A stretch of DNA of 64,000 nucleotides from Hyaloperonospora brassicae (GCA_947650285.1 CANTFL010001457.1:124001-188000), one strand, 5' to 3'; shown: positions 1 to 13,600, counted from the first letter of the stretch. Numbers and translations: made by a program. Notes: generated from the sequence alone by a model not told the origin.

Positions 1-310
1 GACTTTTAACGGTGCCGTCTATTGGGCCACCGGCTCGTCTATGACGACGCTCACAACAGTCCGGTTTGATGAGGCTTGCCGGCTCGTCGAAGACGAGAAT
101 CCTTCGTTCGCTGGTAGCGAGCTCTGCCCAACCCGGGCTTCCTTAACTCTTCGCGCTACCAGTCGATTCCTCTACAAGCTATGGCTCTCGATTTCGACGA
201 CAGGCATAAATAATCCCAAGCAGGGACTTTTTTTAAGTGTACGTGTGTCTTGGACTTAGAGAATTCTGCACTGTATTCATTATCTCTTTTCCTCTTCCTG
301 AACGCGGAGA
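1..310 (+). repeat. LTR-like dispersed repeat, copy 1 (cut by window edge)
   Basis: This stretch aligns over about 250 bp with the reverse complement of 9,300-9,600. Shared landmarks are CCGGCTCGTC, CACAACRGTCC, CTACAAGCTATG, a CGACGACAGG run followed by AATAA, and a CAGGGACTT stretch. The two copies differ at many positions, so the duplication is old. The short frame starting at 41 is only a by-product of this repeat and has no gene-like extension. The AATAA-type stretch and the presence of a second copy suggest part of an LTR, but no coding part of an element lies next to it. The superfamily cannot be assigned. Confidence 0.6.
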
Positions 311-405
311 TACTCTTGAGTGGTACCCTTTGTCGCCTCATCGACCCATACATATGCCTAGTGTTTTTAATCACTTTTCATCTCATTCTATTATCTTCTC
401 GCATC

Positions 406-539
406 GAGTCTTCACTCGTCGAGGCTGTACTCGTCGAGTCTTTACTCGTCAAGTATCCACCTGTCAAGTCTTCACTCGTCGAGGCTTTACTCGTCGGGTC
501 TTTACTCAAAAAGTCTTCTCTCGTCGAGTATTATTCGTC
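406..539 (+). repeat. 15-bp minisatellite, about 9 units
   Basis: Nine head-to-tail units of 15 bp (the last is 14 bp) follow the pattern GAGTCTTTACTCGTC with substitutions. Because 15 is a multiple of 3, every forward frame reads as a degenerate pentapeptide repeat, for example RVFTR or SLLVE. That explains the two overlapping forward frames across this region. I do not call a protein. Confidence 0.85.
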
Positions 540-3500
540 GAGCCATGATTGGCCGACGTCGACGCGCTTCGGTTTCTCTCGTCGGGTTCACCCCTTCTAT
601 AATAAAGTCAAGCGTATGGAATACCTCGTTTGGCAATTCTTAACACCACACGTTCCTGATCGCCTGATCGTCAATGTAATCATCCCCTTGATCGTGGTAA
701 TATCTCCTTGACTCTTAACCTTCGTAAGTCGAACTTAAACTTGATGCCGCAAGTCCCATCCTTTCTAATATAATATTAAGTTTTGTCTAACCGTTTGGTG
801 GACGTGATTCGATCAGGTGTGGTCCCAGCGCTGCTAACCGTTTGCTAATTCGAAAATAATTGGACCACAATCTGCTTTCGAATGGCGAATAGCATTGGGA
901 GCGTACCATAGAGATAATACCGGTATGGACAGCGTATCCGACTATCTACATGATTTACAAAATTCTGGACTAACAATTGAATGTAGTGTTGGTGATGCTT
1001 TTAAGTATACTGTGTTGCGTCTGTTTTAGTGGAGCCAACCCCAATTCCACGACGGGAAATGTTGTTTACTGCGACGATTAAATTTTCGATAGGAAGCCTT
1101 TTAAACAATCAAAGGTGACAATATAATCGAGATAATCTGGGCCCATTGACATGTGCACGGGCGTGCAGAATATTATCGGGACCAACATGATTTTAAGAAA
1201 GGTAGGCTTCAACGGTATATATCTACTAGTAAATGAATATTAATGTGCCTAACACCTGGTAATAACATAGCGATAGCACAGTTCTAACATCGTTCAACCA
1301 CAAGTATTATTAGTTGCGTTAAAAAGTGATGCAGCACCAAGTTGAAGTTCTATACTTTCCAACAAAATCACTAGTTGACGACAATTTCACAAAAATTACC
1401 GGCTCAATTAAATTTGAGTATTCTTGTAATATGTTCAGTGTTCATCGATTAGGAATATCAGCAGCTTTTTTAGAAGTACGACTAACGGACCTACCAATAG
1501 TGTTACAAGCTAAGATGTGCGATGTCAAGTGAATTTTTGTGGAAAATACTTCTATCAGAAAGTAAATTTAGCCATCAACTAGGGTCTTTTTGTATGATTC
1601 CACCAGAATGAGATGGATATAGAGCAGCAAGAGTTCATTGTATGTGTAAAATCGCTACTACTTGCCAATCACTTTCGAACTATTTTCGTTAAATTATCGT
1701 TCCTGGCTTTTACAACTCAGTTATAGATTGCTCCACTTCTTCACCGTCGATTAGCGCAAGATCATTTTGTAATTAGTAATCGTTTCGTTCTTTATTTTTA
1801 TTTGATGAATCAAATTATTAGGCTTGGTGAGATATTGTGAGGGTTCGATTAATGACGCTGTCCGCTATTGCGGGTGCTCTAATTTTCAAACCAATGACAC
1901 TTTGTAGACCACAGACTGCCTCTCGTTACATAGATTCGATCCTACTGATATATATCAAGTTGATTTGGTCATCTTATGTTATAAAGTGGGATTTCAAATC
2001 CATGCGATGAGATCTTAAACCACTCAATGTGATGGACTGCTGACTAAAGAATGAGTATCTTAGACGTCGCTCATGGGCCTTAGCTAATCTTGTGAAACCG
2101 TCGGCTGGTGGGCTGCATTATTTAGCAAATTTGGGTGGAGATGTATTAGTTGTTTTTAGATGAGTTAGACCTGAGAAGATCCTAAGCAAATTTGCTTCAC
2201 TCGGTGGACCAGAACGTGGCCACTAGATCAAATTACGTCATGGTGTACCTATAGCCAAAATCAGTAGAAAGATTGTCGTCTTAGCAATTCCTAGTTGTCA
2301 TAGAGTTTTTTTGTCATCTAGCATTTACCTTGCTCTCTGACCACTTATAGGAGGTTGCTTTTAATTGCAGATTTTAGGGGGTGAGACTCGAGACGTATTC
2401 ACAAGCTATACTTTTCCTAAATCTCTACTTGCAAATAGTCTGACCACGCAATTTTTTTACGGGGGGCTAAGAATATGTTTTTCGAAACAAGCGGGCAAAT
2501 TTAGCAAGTTTATTGAGGTACGACGAACCCGGGCGAAGTGGATCGAATTTTTATCAGGTTAAACCATCGTCGTATCCTTATAATATTTACGTTATCCGTT
2601 CCTAATGCCCTGCAACTTTTTCTGACTGGTTAGGCGTAGGTATACCTCGGCATTTATGGGTCTACTGATGAGTAGCCGCTGTCTAATTTGAGGTATTGAG
2701 CTTTTTCTGTGGTATTGGGGTCTACCCCGACGGTCGGGGCTCCACTCAAGGTACCCGGGTCCACCAATGAGGGACTAAGGCTACCACAAATGACCGCTTA
2801 TAATTGGTGAGGGACCAACTTAGACAAGTAAAGGTTCGTGTCAATCAATTAGGTACTGTGGTCTACCCCTAGGGACCAGGCTATCAGATTAGGGACCGTA
2901 ATCTAGTTCTTTCAGTGCGATTAATCAGTATTCTGAAGAGAATCGACCTTACTTGACCATGCACATTATTTTATTCTAAAGGTTGCGATGCCTTCGTACC
3001 CCTGTCTCCTTTGCGCACTTCCCTGAGAGGTTGCACTTTGTCTTTTTAATTGTTGGCCTTGAGGATTACCATTTAGATTATCAACTTATAAAACATACGT
3101 CAGCCGTATGACATCCCCATAAAGCTTTGTAGTTTATAGTCATGTCTCGGTCAGCTTAATTATATATATAAATAATTTTTGAATTCGACCAGGTCTCATT
3201 AATTTTTTAAAATCATTTTTGTCTCATTTAAATGATAGCTTTGATAAAAGTTGCCCTAGTGCCAATCTTTTATTTTGTCGATCTAATCGGAAAAATTTAT
3301 AGCTCTGGTCATTCTATATCTGATTGATCTGGAGATCTTCGTCAATCCATCTAAATTTAGCTTGGTCAGGTAAGAAAATCATTTAAATAAAATAACGCTT
3401 CTCAGTGAAAGCTGGAAGTATATTCCTAAGAATACTTCTATAACAACTTGACACAAAACTATGACTTAAAAACAACATTTATAAACCTATATAATTCATT

Positions 3501-6500
3501 TAATGTCATTTCTCCTTTTTTCAAAATTATGTTGTCGTATGGATTAAAGCATCCTTGCTATTTAATCTTTTCGATCTCATACCCTCCCTTACAAGCAAAT
3601 ATGGTGTCAAATGTTAGTACCTTAGCTTTAACATGCAAAATTAATGCGGCTTTTTGTTTGTCGGCATTTCATCATGGCTATTATTCAAGTATTGTGAAGT
3701 ATTTCTTACTGCATTGTTCATCAAATACTTCCATAATTCGCCATACCAAGCTTCTATCGTGCAGGCGATCGCAAATATATATCTATTATCTCGGCACTTA
3801 ACTCAGAAAGCGTGATGATGAATCTTTACATGTGTTTCTTGCCTCTAGTCGCCTATTTATCTTCGATCAAATGCGTAGATGTAGAGCCTAAACCTTTAAA
3901 TGTACTATATGTAACCTAGCGAGCGTCCGCGTTTGGCACGATACCCGCTAAAGGAAGGAGATTTCGAGCATGCAAGATTATCGCGTAACACTTGCAGGAT
4001 TTGTTATTTCAACTATTAAAATGGGCACTTAATAAAATTTAAAAACTCTGAACAAGCTGCAACATGTAAACTACTTGTCAAATGCGTTACCTGACGTCGA
4101 TATATTATGACGGGTAAGTTTTTTTGCTAAAACTTGGTCGTTGGATACTTATCGACAACGGATACATGCTCTTTGCAAATCGGCGCGTCATGGATCATAA
4201 TCGTAATTGACTTTAAATGGTAAGCCATAATATATCTTGGGTTACGCCTATCCAAGTGTCGCATGCATACACGCGCCATTTCGGTCCACCTCACGCTTCA
4301 ATATCATCTATTCTGACATCAAACCACTGCTACCTTTTCTGATAGTGGATTGGTCTCACTTTGCCATCATAACCGGATGATGCTTAATTTAGAACAGCCG
4401 CTCATTGTAGGCAAAATGTGATCGATCCTGTGGATTCCTCGTGATGTCTTTTTCATATGTAGGTGGGCATTAAAAGTAACTTTATAGCAGCTGCTTTGGC
4501 TAAATCTTAGATGCTCAACAAATCATAAAGCCACGATGTAACGGGTTAAGCCCGTTATATAAAAATAGACAGAAAGTACCAATTTTTTAGTATTATCTAT
4601 TGTGATAATATTTAATCAACATCACACGAGAAGAGGTGGTGTTGTCGAAATATAACCCTCAAGTGTAATAGTCGTGGGTTCTCCACTTCTTGGGTAATCT
4701 AACATCTACGTCAGCCACATCGACAACCAATCGCTGCTAAACGCGTAATAAACGGTGAGCAAGAGACCCACATAGGAGATCATAATCAAATTTTAGTTAA
4801 ATTCGGACGAAAGATGATTCAGGAAGAAGCTTAGCTTTATTATACAACAGTTCTACGTTTTCTCTAAGACAGATCTATAGAGTTCTACCTACTCGGATAC
4901 ACTTTCTCGCCACGTGCTCGCGACGTGGGTGCACGCAACATTTTGCTGAATTGAAACAAGACGTTCCCCGTAACAACGATCACATTATCTTATCTATAAT
5001 ATTTTTCACAAGCCTTTGTCGTGTGGGCTAAATTGTCTCTCAACTCAATTTATTTGATCAAATTACTGCCATGTTGAAGTATATGGATAACCTGGCCCAA
5101 TTTTATCCGACACACTCTAAAATTAATGTTGCAATATTCGACATATGTGCCGTATGCACCATACTAGACCATGATAAATTATAAGAGCGCCGATTAATCC
5201 TGTAGGTCAATCATGCTAGCTGATAGTATATATTCCAAGCTTAATCCGTTTGAGGTCGCTGGCAACGAAACGATTCTTATCTTTGAGAGCTAAAAATATA
5301 TAATCATAACTTAACTTGCTTATGACACTAAACGTTAGAACTTTACCACCATCTCGTCCAGTGATAGCTCAAGATCGACAACCTCACAACCCTGGAGCTG
5401 TTGAGTATTAATTCTCGCCCATCGGCGTAGCTTTTGCATCTGTCACAAATAGGGATCTTAAGGGATAAATGTCCTTTTTTTGGATTTTAGTCATAAATTA
5501 GACTTATACACGATCCGACCGACATTATCTTTTTATCCCTAAGGTATACATGTATTCTTATAAAGTGGTCTTATGACCGATTGTCGATGTGTCGATCTAC
5601 TTTTCGTAACTTTTTGCGTGACTATTGATAGCGGCTTATTTAGTAGGAATGAAGCTGTCCTAATTTCATTAAATATTTTTTTGCGTTATTAAGACATGTT
5701 TTGACAGGGCCTCGGCTAAAATAAAGGCCGTTTCTCTCTCTTAAAAGCGCAGCAACGCCAGGACCTATCTATGCCCATTGGATGTAAGTTTAGTCATTAA
5801 ATTATCTTGTCATTTGATCACGCGAATCGTGACAAATTGGTTGTACACTCTTTTTATATATTATGGACCGCGTAACCGGCGATCCAAAACAATCTAGTAG
5901 ACGAAAAAATTAGATATCTTGTAAAATTAACCTATAGAAGTGAACCGATTATATGCAATTGCATCCTTGCAACGCCCATGCATCAAAAGGCCCATTTTAA
6001 ATTTCTGAATTATGTGACACGTCGTGAGACCATACTTTGCATCTAAGAGAATTTACGCTGTCACTAGACCAAACGAATCTCGACCTTTATTAAATAAATT
6101 ATTTTCGGCTGTAAGACCTTCCCAACAGAAACGCTTGATTGCAACGTCTTTGCCTATTTCTAGTAAAACATGCCTTTATATCGACGCGATAGCAAGCTAT
6201 CATTTTTTTTATTCGCGACCCGCTTGTTTCTGAATTATCGTCGAGATATTTAAAAATGCACATTAAAATAAGGTTATCGTGCTTAAGTCATGAGTTATCC
6301 TCATCTCCTGCTACGTATATAAATCCTTATTTGAATTAGATTTATTTAATTTATATGCCGCAATAGGGCTATTGACAATATTTGATCTTGAGAGTTCCTT
6401 CCCAAAGCTAAAAAATAATCAGGTCCTTCATTATCATACATCTGAGGCAACCTATCTCTCATTATATCGCTTTCTATATAATGTTTTCGTTTAAAGGTTT

Positions 6501-9160
6501 TGATACACGTCGTGGATTGGTGTAACCAGTTATGGTCGGACAAGTTCTTGATGAATTAGACGTGGTCGAACATACATTTATCAGCGAAGTAATTGAAGTA
6601 TAACAGCCGGTACATCAAATGTATGAATAAGGAACTCGAAGAAGTCACTCAAGCTGACTTTGCGATACAACAAAAGCAATGAGCTGATACAGTGCTAAAA
6701 TTATAGGTCCAAAAGACGCGTAAATTTTTGTTACGATCCTGCGAGAGCTAATAATGCGTGCCTTCGACATTTAAAGGTATATCTTATAGAGTCATCGACC
6801 GATAGCGCCAAGAGAATAAGAATATCGGGGATGTACAATGATTGCTACCAGAGAAAGAAAGAGATATGTTAATGACAATATTGTATAATATAGCTCATTT
6901 ACAAACTATTGAGAAAGCCTTGTCGACGCCGAACTGGTGAGCCTCGGAAAGATGCACCGTTATTTAAAATGCTTTTCTAGCTCTAGATTCATGAGGCTTT
7001 GTCTAAAGACACCTTATTTCTATTAAAGGCGTCTACCGCGCCCGATGACTCGTAGAAGCGCGCAAAGTGTTTCCATCTTCCGGATAGTGAATCGTCAATT
7101 TAGGGGGTAAGTTTAGAGGATGCTGGTATCACAAAGTTTCGATAGGACTAAGTTGCGGTCAATCAGCTACTCAAAAATTACAATTAAACCTGAAAAGAAG
7201 GACAAACATGGTTTTTGCTATTTAACCACGCTCAGCTCAACTCACTGACTTAGTAAGAAAAACTGTTGTGTCGATGTGTCATATGTCAAGTAATTATAAC
7301 AATAAATACTAACTATACCCACATTTTAACCACAGTTTACTCTTGATTATAACATAAATGTAACGGAATCAACAAAATGTTAAGGGCACCGTATAATAAG
7401 TGCACGCGCCCATGATTAGATTTCATGGTCTTGCTTACGTAATTTTAAGTATCTGCAGGTGAGTGGAAGATCGTCTAACGGAAAGTAATCTCCATTTCTG
7501 TGCAAAGTGCCTTTTTACCTCATATGCTCTTCGTCAAGGTAGATTGCACCATCATATGTGAATTTAGGTTTGTGCTTATCTTGGCCAAGGTAGATCGTGT
7601 TCGGAGGAGGGGGGTCAGTTGCGCCGAGTTCTGATAGGTATCAAGATAGTTAATAGGCCTGCTCTATTCGAGTTCCTATGATCTAACTAATGATCCCGAA
7701 ATGCGGACTGAAGCTATTTGATTTGTTTTATCTTCTATAAAGTTAAGCCGTCTTATAAATATTTTATTTTCAGTCTTTTCGTTTAAATTTGTCCAATCTT
7801 AGGAGAGGACTGATGTATTGATATTTCTTGTAGTCTTTAGCATACCAAACCTGAGGTACGAAGTGGAATGTAGCAGATTACATTATCTTACGTTGCAGGG
7901 TCCAAGATATTCCTCCTGGAAAATAGAGGCTTTGTACGTTATTTTAAGAGTCGAAATAAGATGTTTGCGGATCGTGGTCATGCATCATCCATACAAAAAC
8001 ATTTTATTTTAAAAGTTTTTTGTTATCAATTCTATCAAAATGTTCAATGCCAATAAGATCGTTGTGAAATTAATCGAGATCTCGATTTACTGCCCTCCAC
8101 GTTGCATTGGACTGCATATCAATAGAACGTCGAATGATATCCGACTATTGTGTTACGATTAATGACGGAAAGCTGTAAATATATAAAACGAGCGAATGAA
8201 TGACATGGGTGTACGCGAAGGACGTACATAATAGAATGTGAACGTACCTTCTCATAGAATTTATCCCAGTGCCGTATTATAACTTCATTCATACGTACTT
8301 TAATTTTTATATAAGTGAAATGTGCTCCCCTAGTATAAATAAAACTGAAGTCATTGATGAATAAGCCTAATAATGATGTCCTTGATATGTAATTATCATT
8401 ATGAATGGATAAGGGAAACGTAACCTCGAGACGTGACATATTCCTTTTTGGTTCTTGCTAAAGGTTTTTAGACGCTTAGAAATTATGTGTAAATTAATTA
8501 TGTGTGTGGCGATATAAACTCGGAAGAGGATTCACAAAACAAATGTGAAAAACACATTCAGGCGTTGAATGAAAACTTATACACAAAAAATGTCATAATC
8601 CTTTTTTCCTATCCATACGCATAATCAAACCCGTTGTATATAATTACTTAAATACATTCTTGAAGTGCGCAAGGTAATGCGCGATTCACCTTTCGATAAA
8701 AAAATACCGGATAATACGTGAAATATAAAAGTAATGAGGATTATATGATACGACCGAATGTACAATACCTATAAATATGCGAGTACCTGTGCAAACAATT
8801 TCAATACTCCATGTTTGAAGTATACCCTTTCGATCGTTGGAGCTACAAAATCACAACTTAGACCACAAAAAGAAATGTTGTAATTTAAACTTAAAAACGC
8901 TGTATTCGGGTGCTCGTGTCGTTTAGTATGTGTTCTACGCTGCTTGTATTTCTATATTTTTCATGTGATGTGAGAAAGCGTATATATAGATGTCTTCCCG
9001 ATAGGCTATGCGATGGAAGAAGAAGGTGATACAGCGTCGTATGCTTTTATATAGAATTTGGATCCCTCGATAACATAGTGTAATAAAGCAAATTGGTGTC
9101 GGCGAACCGATTATTACGAACCGAGAGTCGGCGATGCAAATGTCAGTTATTACATGTTGT
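540..9160. other. AT-rich stretch without recognisable genes
   Basis: About 8.6 kb of AT-rich sequence in which no open frame exceeds about 106 codons and none shows a recognisable domain. The frames at 3,448-3,801 (+) and 8,119-8,439 (-) are AT-rich and low in information. I saw no LTR pair, terminal inverted repeat, RNA gene or tandem array, apart from a few scattered AGGGACCA-type motifs near 2,770-2,900. It could be very old transposon debris or intergenic filler. Confidence 0.6.
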
Positions 9161-9220
9161 CGACCCAAGTTTTTGTGACCCAAGTTTTGGTGATCCAAGT
9201 GTCGGAGACCCAAGTGTCAG
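9161..9220 (-). repeat. 15-bp minisatellite, 4 units
   Basis: Four 15-bp units begin at 9,161, 9,176, 9,191 and 9,206, each containing CCCAAGT or TCCAAGT. They lie on the same side of LTR-like copy 2 as the 406-539 array lies relative to copy 1, and have the same period but a different unit sequence. Confidence 0.8.
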
Positions 9221-9299
9221 CAAATTCTAGTGATTATGCAAAATGCGAGAAGATCGACCGAAAAGTTCATAGCTTTATTTGTTATAGAACTAGGGCAGG

Positions 9300-9735
9300 A
9301 TAGAGAGCCATTCAAACTGTTTCTGCGATAAAGCAAAAAGGATAAACCAATACAGTATCGAATTTTAATCCCAAGGCACGCTTAAAATCAAGGTAAGTCC
9401 CTGCGTGGGCTTGTTTATTCCTGTCGTCGAACCTCGAGAGGCATAGCTTGTAGAGTAAGCGACTAATAGCGCCAAGCGTTTTGAAAGGCCTGGTTGGGCA
9501 GCGCTTGCTAATAGCGAAAGAAGAATTTTCGTCGTCAAAGAGCCGACAAACCTCAACAAAAGGACCGTTGTGAGTCTTTACAACGACGAGCCGGAGAGCA
9601 TTAAGGGAAGGCTCCGTTTTCCAAAGACTTGTCTGAGTGACGTGCCGGTGGGCCTCAGACGAGGGCACAGTGATTCTGCTGGTCGGGCGTACTCTGCCCT
9701 TGGTGACTTGTAGAAGCGCGTACTGTATCAATTCT
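9300..9735 (-). repeat. LTR-like dispersed repeat, copy 2 (inverted relative to copy 1)
   Basis: On the minus strand this copy shows the same succession of landmarks as 1-310: CCGGCTCGTC, TCACAACGGTCC, CTACAAGCTATGCCTC, CGACGACAGGAATAAAC and CGCAGGGACTT. It extends about 130 bp further upstream, so copy 1 is cut by the window start. A 139-codon minus frame spans it, but its composition matches the repeat rather than a protein family I recognise. The pair lies about 9 kb apart in inverted orientation with AT-rich DNA between. Confidence 0.6.
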
Positions 9736-10900
9736 CACCCATTGGTATAGAGTCACAGAAAGATAAAATTTACAGGCTACTAAGCCCAGACATGATTCTG
9801 GAGGATTAGTTGAAGGAACCAGTCAGGCAAAAAGCCACAACTCAACCCGAACGGGCGAACCGCGTATTTTTCCTCCCAACGTACCAGCCCATGTAGCCCT
9901 CCAAACTAAGCGATTGTTGTATTTTTACGCTGAGGCAGTGAGTGAACAGATTTGACTAACTACTATACTACACTTGTAAATGATTACATTATGGTCTCGT
10001 TAAAATACTACCAGCGCCATTTGATTCTTTTCTATAATCATTCGTCGATCTATAGACCCGGCATCGAAATCGTTGCCCCGCAATAATATATAAGGTTCAT
10101 ATTAGCCTTGCGTGATCATAATCACTTACGATGTTAGCGACAGTAATGGCCTATGATCAACTCGACTATATTAATAAGTTTTATCGCACGGAGGTGTCAA
10201 CATCGCTAGTGAAATAGACACCAAATTTTTGTATATCGTGAACAGGAAACTCAATTTTTTATCAATTCGAGTGTTGAAGGTAAGGATACCATAGATTTTT
10301 ACGGTCATTAACGTGATGTTTAGAGGTACGTCTGACGGTTTTGCACCGTGGTATCCAAGCTAATAATACCCACCGCGTTAGTCAGAGAGATATTAAGATG
10401 CAATGTGCTACACATGTTATCAGGAACATTCCAGGTGTTGGAAGAGGAAGGACAATTACAGCCGGGAGTGAAGCGGTAGCCGCCTTGATTTAGCGGGCTT
10501 GATCGACGCCTAAGTTGGAATCAATTATGTAATCTTCATATATCTCTTCGTAGTCCAATTTAAAGACCCTTATCTTGCCCACGCATTTTTACATGAATTG
10601 TTAAACCCATCATATTGTATCTGCTTGTCTGCCGCAGGCGGTAATGAAATGTTGCAGGCGCTAATTTTAGTCATAGACGGCTAACTTACCATCTAGGGGG
10701 AACCGAAATCATTTAAAACGCGGCATTGTGAGTCGCGTATATATATGAGTACAGAGCAAACATGCACTGATAAAGAGAATGTAAGTGCCTTATCACTTCA
10801 CGTACACTTCCGAGTAAGACAAAACTACTAAGAAAATGTAATTATGTATCACTCAAATGAAAAGCTATAACTTAATTATATTTAATATTAAATCAATGAA
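9736..10900. other. AT-rich stretch, nothing recognised
   Basis: No open frame of note, tandem repeat or RNA gene is visible. Composition resembles 540-9,160. Confidence 0.5.
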
Positions 10901-11350
10901 TACACGCCTTTTCTGTCATATAGTCCGACGTCAATCAGATATATATACAGGGAAAAATTAACCCCCCCAGCTTTTAGTTAATACCGCCACCCCTATATAT
11001 TTCCCGAATTTAATCGACTTACGTCTTCTGAATGGTGAGAGATTATAAAATATGCGCCTTTTCTGTCATATAGTCCTACGTCAATCAGGTATATATACAG
11101 GGAAAAATTAACCCCCCCAGCTTTTAGTTAATACCGCCACCCCTATATATTTCCCGAATTTACTCGACTTACGTCTTCTGAATGGTGAGAGATTAAAAAA
11201 TACGCGCCTTTTAATTCATATAGTCCTTCGTTAATCAGGTATGTATACAGGGAAAAGATTTCCCCCTATTTTTTTGTTAACACCGCCACCCCTTTAAATT
11301 TCCCGGATCTACTCGATGTACGTCTTCTAGTTGGTGGAAGCGAGTATATT
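10901..11350 (+). repeat. Tandem array, 3 x 150 bp (possible transposon terminus)
   Basis: Three units of exactly 150 bp start at 10,901, 11,051 and 11,201, each opening with a TAyrCGCCTTTT motif. Units 1 and 2 differ at only a few positions. Unit 3 is clearly diverged, for example ATTTCCCCC in place of AATTAACCCCCCC. Each unit carries a C-rich segment (AACCCCCCCAGCTTTTAG), then ACCGCCACCCCTATATAT. This core matches 18,022-18,100 in inverted orientation, so the array may be an amplified end of the MULE-like element whose transposase remnant lies at 16.3-17.9 kb. Confidence 0.85.
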
Positions 11351-12620
11351 ACAGGTCTCAGAAGTAATCTACAATCTCATTTACAAATGATATGATAGTA
11401 AATTCGAACAATCTATGAATGTCGTGAATTCGGCGACGTGTATCAACTTAAGATCAGCTACGTACTTTGACCAGTATTGGATCGGTCAAAAGAGCCTTTA
11501 ATACGAATTTTTCTGAAACAGGTTGGCCTTGTTGCAAAAATCCTGTATGGGCACTGTGACAAAGACGTCCAACAATACTTAATTCGAAATTGACTTCATG
11601 CCAGCCGCAGATGTCCATCAAGAGGTACATCAATCTTTGTAATAATTGTTCAATTGACTTATTAGAAAAACGTGTAGCTTAATGATAATGGTGGATCGAC
11701 GTGGCGCCTGCCTAGAGCCAGACTTGGCTTTCCTTGATAATGTTTCCCCGAATAGGCAGTCTGCATTCGCTGGGCACTAAAGTTGAATCCGTTTTGATCT
11801 ATACGGTAATCAACCGCAGTATTTACGCCCACTTCTTCTCAATTATGTTCAAAACGCACTAATGTGGCTAGTTAAAGCTTATCAACATAACAGCATTGAA
11901 CACCGGCATCAACCAGGATAAATCACTGAGCGCCACAAGATCCGATGCTAGCGGCACGAACGTTGTTTGTATAGGAACATCTTCTTAGTCGTTAAGGACC
12001 GCAATCAACATGGTTTTTGTCGAGTACTTTTCCACTCACGGATACAGTGATAAAACCAACATATAAAGATAGCCTTGCTGATTCAGATGGGGGCAAAAGC
12101 CGTGGCAAGCAACAAGCCAGACATCTACAGGACGTCGGCTACCCCGTGTTCGTGTCAGCTGGAGTGAAGATTCTGTTGGGCCACAATAGCATAGCTGAGA
12201 TGGTACATTGTGGTTAATTGAATGGCTTGCCTTTTGTGCGTCAGCTAACCATTAATTAAATTGATTGCGGTAGATTGGTGCGTATAAAGTATAGTGAGGT
12301 GGACATTGTTTATGGGCATGACAACGTTCGGTGAGATCGGTCACACGCCTAACTCGAACGACTTGTTTCACAACGACTCGCTCATGCTTAGCGCCATTAT
12401 CTTGCCGAAGCGCAAAAGAGAAAATGTTGCCACTTTCGAATTTGTCAAACGATCCATGTAAGGATCGACAAGAAGCTCGAGCGTTTGTCCATATCGTCCA
12501 CTTTTAACTTTTATCGTCGTCTCTATATCTTCTTAAATTTGTTCCCACAGCTTTTCGCAGTCTATAAGTCGATTTTATTTTAATGACAACACAGAAAACT
12601 GCATCAGACCCTCACTTTTT
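11351..12620. other. No gene recognised; one small open frame
   Basis: Unassigned sequence inside the interval bounded by the two MULE-like termini. A small ATG-initiated frame at 12,312-12,461 (+, 49 codons) encodes a Lys/Arg-containing peptide with a PKRKR cluster. Nothing identifies it, and it may be part of the broken Arg/Ser-rich locus downstream. Confidence 0.4.
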
Positions 12621-12624
12621 TTCG

Positions 12625-13600
12625 TCTTGATGCCGCACGACGAGCCGAGTCACTATCGTCATCGGCGGCGACGCCATCGCAGTAGAGGCCACAACCACGG
12701 ACGCAGCTCCCTCCATCTATCTCCATGAAAATCGCGGCAGCTCTCAATCCCACTCATTGTCGTCGCGCTGTTCGTTCAACAGCGCCTTTATCCCAGATCG
12801 CTCACTCGTGATCATCGTCGCTCGTCCAGTTCGGGAGATAAACGCCGCAATAAACGGTCCAAGAATTATCGGCGCCATTTACGAACTGGCTCTGCTTCGC
12901 GCATTCGCTCAAAAGATATACCAAGTGTCACCGCCAAGAAGAAGAAAAATATAACCAGAAGATCCTCAAGTGTTTCAGGAGAAGCATCAAACGAACCAGA
13001 TGTAGAAATGAGAAGAGAGTGAAAAAGGTGCATCGGAAAAGATTCGAGATAGTAGGCAAATAGGGAGAGAAGCCAATCAAGTATTGGACTCGTGTGGTGC
13101 ACATTAAGGCTATTGATTAAAGTACTGCTTCTGTGGCAGCGTAAGAGAAGCTTGCTAATAGTCAAGCTGTTGCTGATGATGACAAGCGCGTTCGCAATAG
13201 CTCAGTGGATAAGGAGACGTTGCAGATCTTATGAATGCTACACCGGCTACGAGTATAATTTTTACACTTAAGAAGTTTATGTTCAACGGCATCTCGTTTA
13301 AGTCTGGCAATCAGAAAACGAAGAAAAGTCAAAGTACGACGCCGAAACCTGGGATTTCTATAGTAGGTTGAACGAAGGTAGTAACGACAATAAGCCTAGG
13401 GACAACAATAGTGTTAGTGAAGCGACAAGTAAGCGTCGCAGTAGGAAAGAACAAACTAAAAAAGAAGGGAGAGCAAGGTTTATAGTGGAAGGAGATGCGG
13501 AACCATAACAGCAGGTATTGTGGCTACCAGATGACGACATATTTGGTGGAACGCTGGAAGAGCGAATAAGACCGATCGAAGTAATAGCCCAGCATCGTGG
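12625..13600 (+). pseudogene. Arg/Ser-rich protein remnant, identity unknown
   Basis: Read in frame pieces on the plus strand, this interval gives an Arg/His-rich block (HRRRRRHRSRG near 12,660), then Arg/Ser- and Lys-rich runs (HRRSSSSGDKRR near 12,800; TAKKKKNITRRSSS near 12,930). An acidic and basic charged tail follows (around 13,340-13,600) with an LPDDDIFGG stretch. Frameshifts and stops separate the blocks. Composition is clearly higher in GC and more codon-like than the flanks. Arg/Ser-rich blocks are typical of nuclear RNA-processing proteins, but no catalytic or RNA-recognition motif is visible, so I do not assign a function. It lies between the inverted MULE-like ends and could be a captured host fragment. 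Confidence 0.4.

Noticed and set aside
250..711. 153-codon forward frame with pentapeptide repeats
   Set aside because: Created by the 15-bp minisatellite; a second frame overlaps it for the same reason and neither has a gene-like context.
2690..2900. Possible tandem repeat with AGGGACC motifs
   Set aside because: Only a short motif recurs at irregular spacing; no unit could be aligned.
8119..8439. 106-codon minus frame in AT-rich DNA
   Set aside because: AT-rich, no motif, no homologous copy in the window; consistent with chance.
9312..9731. 139-codon minus frame
   Set aside because: Coincides with the LTR-like repeat, and its counterpart at 41-259 is not the same length or frame-conserved.
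10901..11350. CRISPR-like array
   Set aside because: Units are contiguous 150-bp tandem copies with no spacers, in a eukaryotic context.
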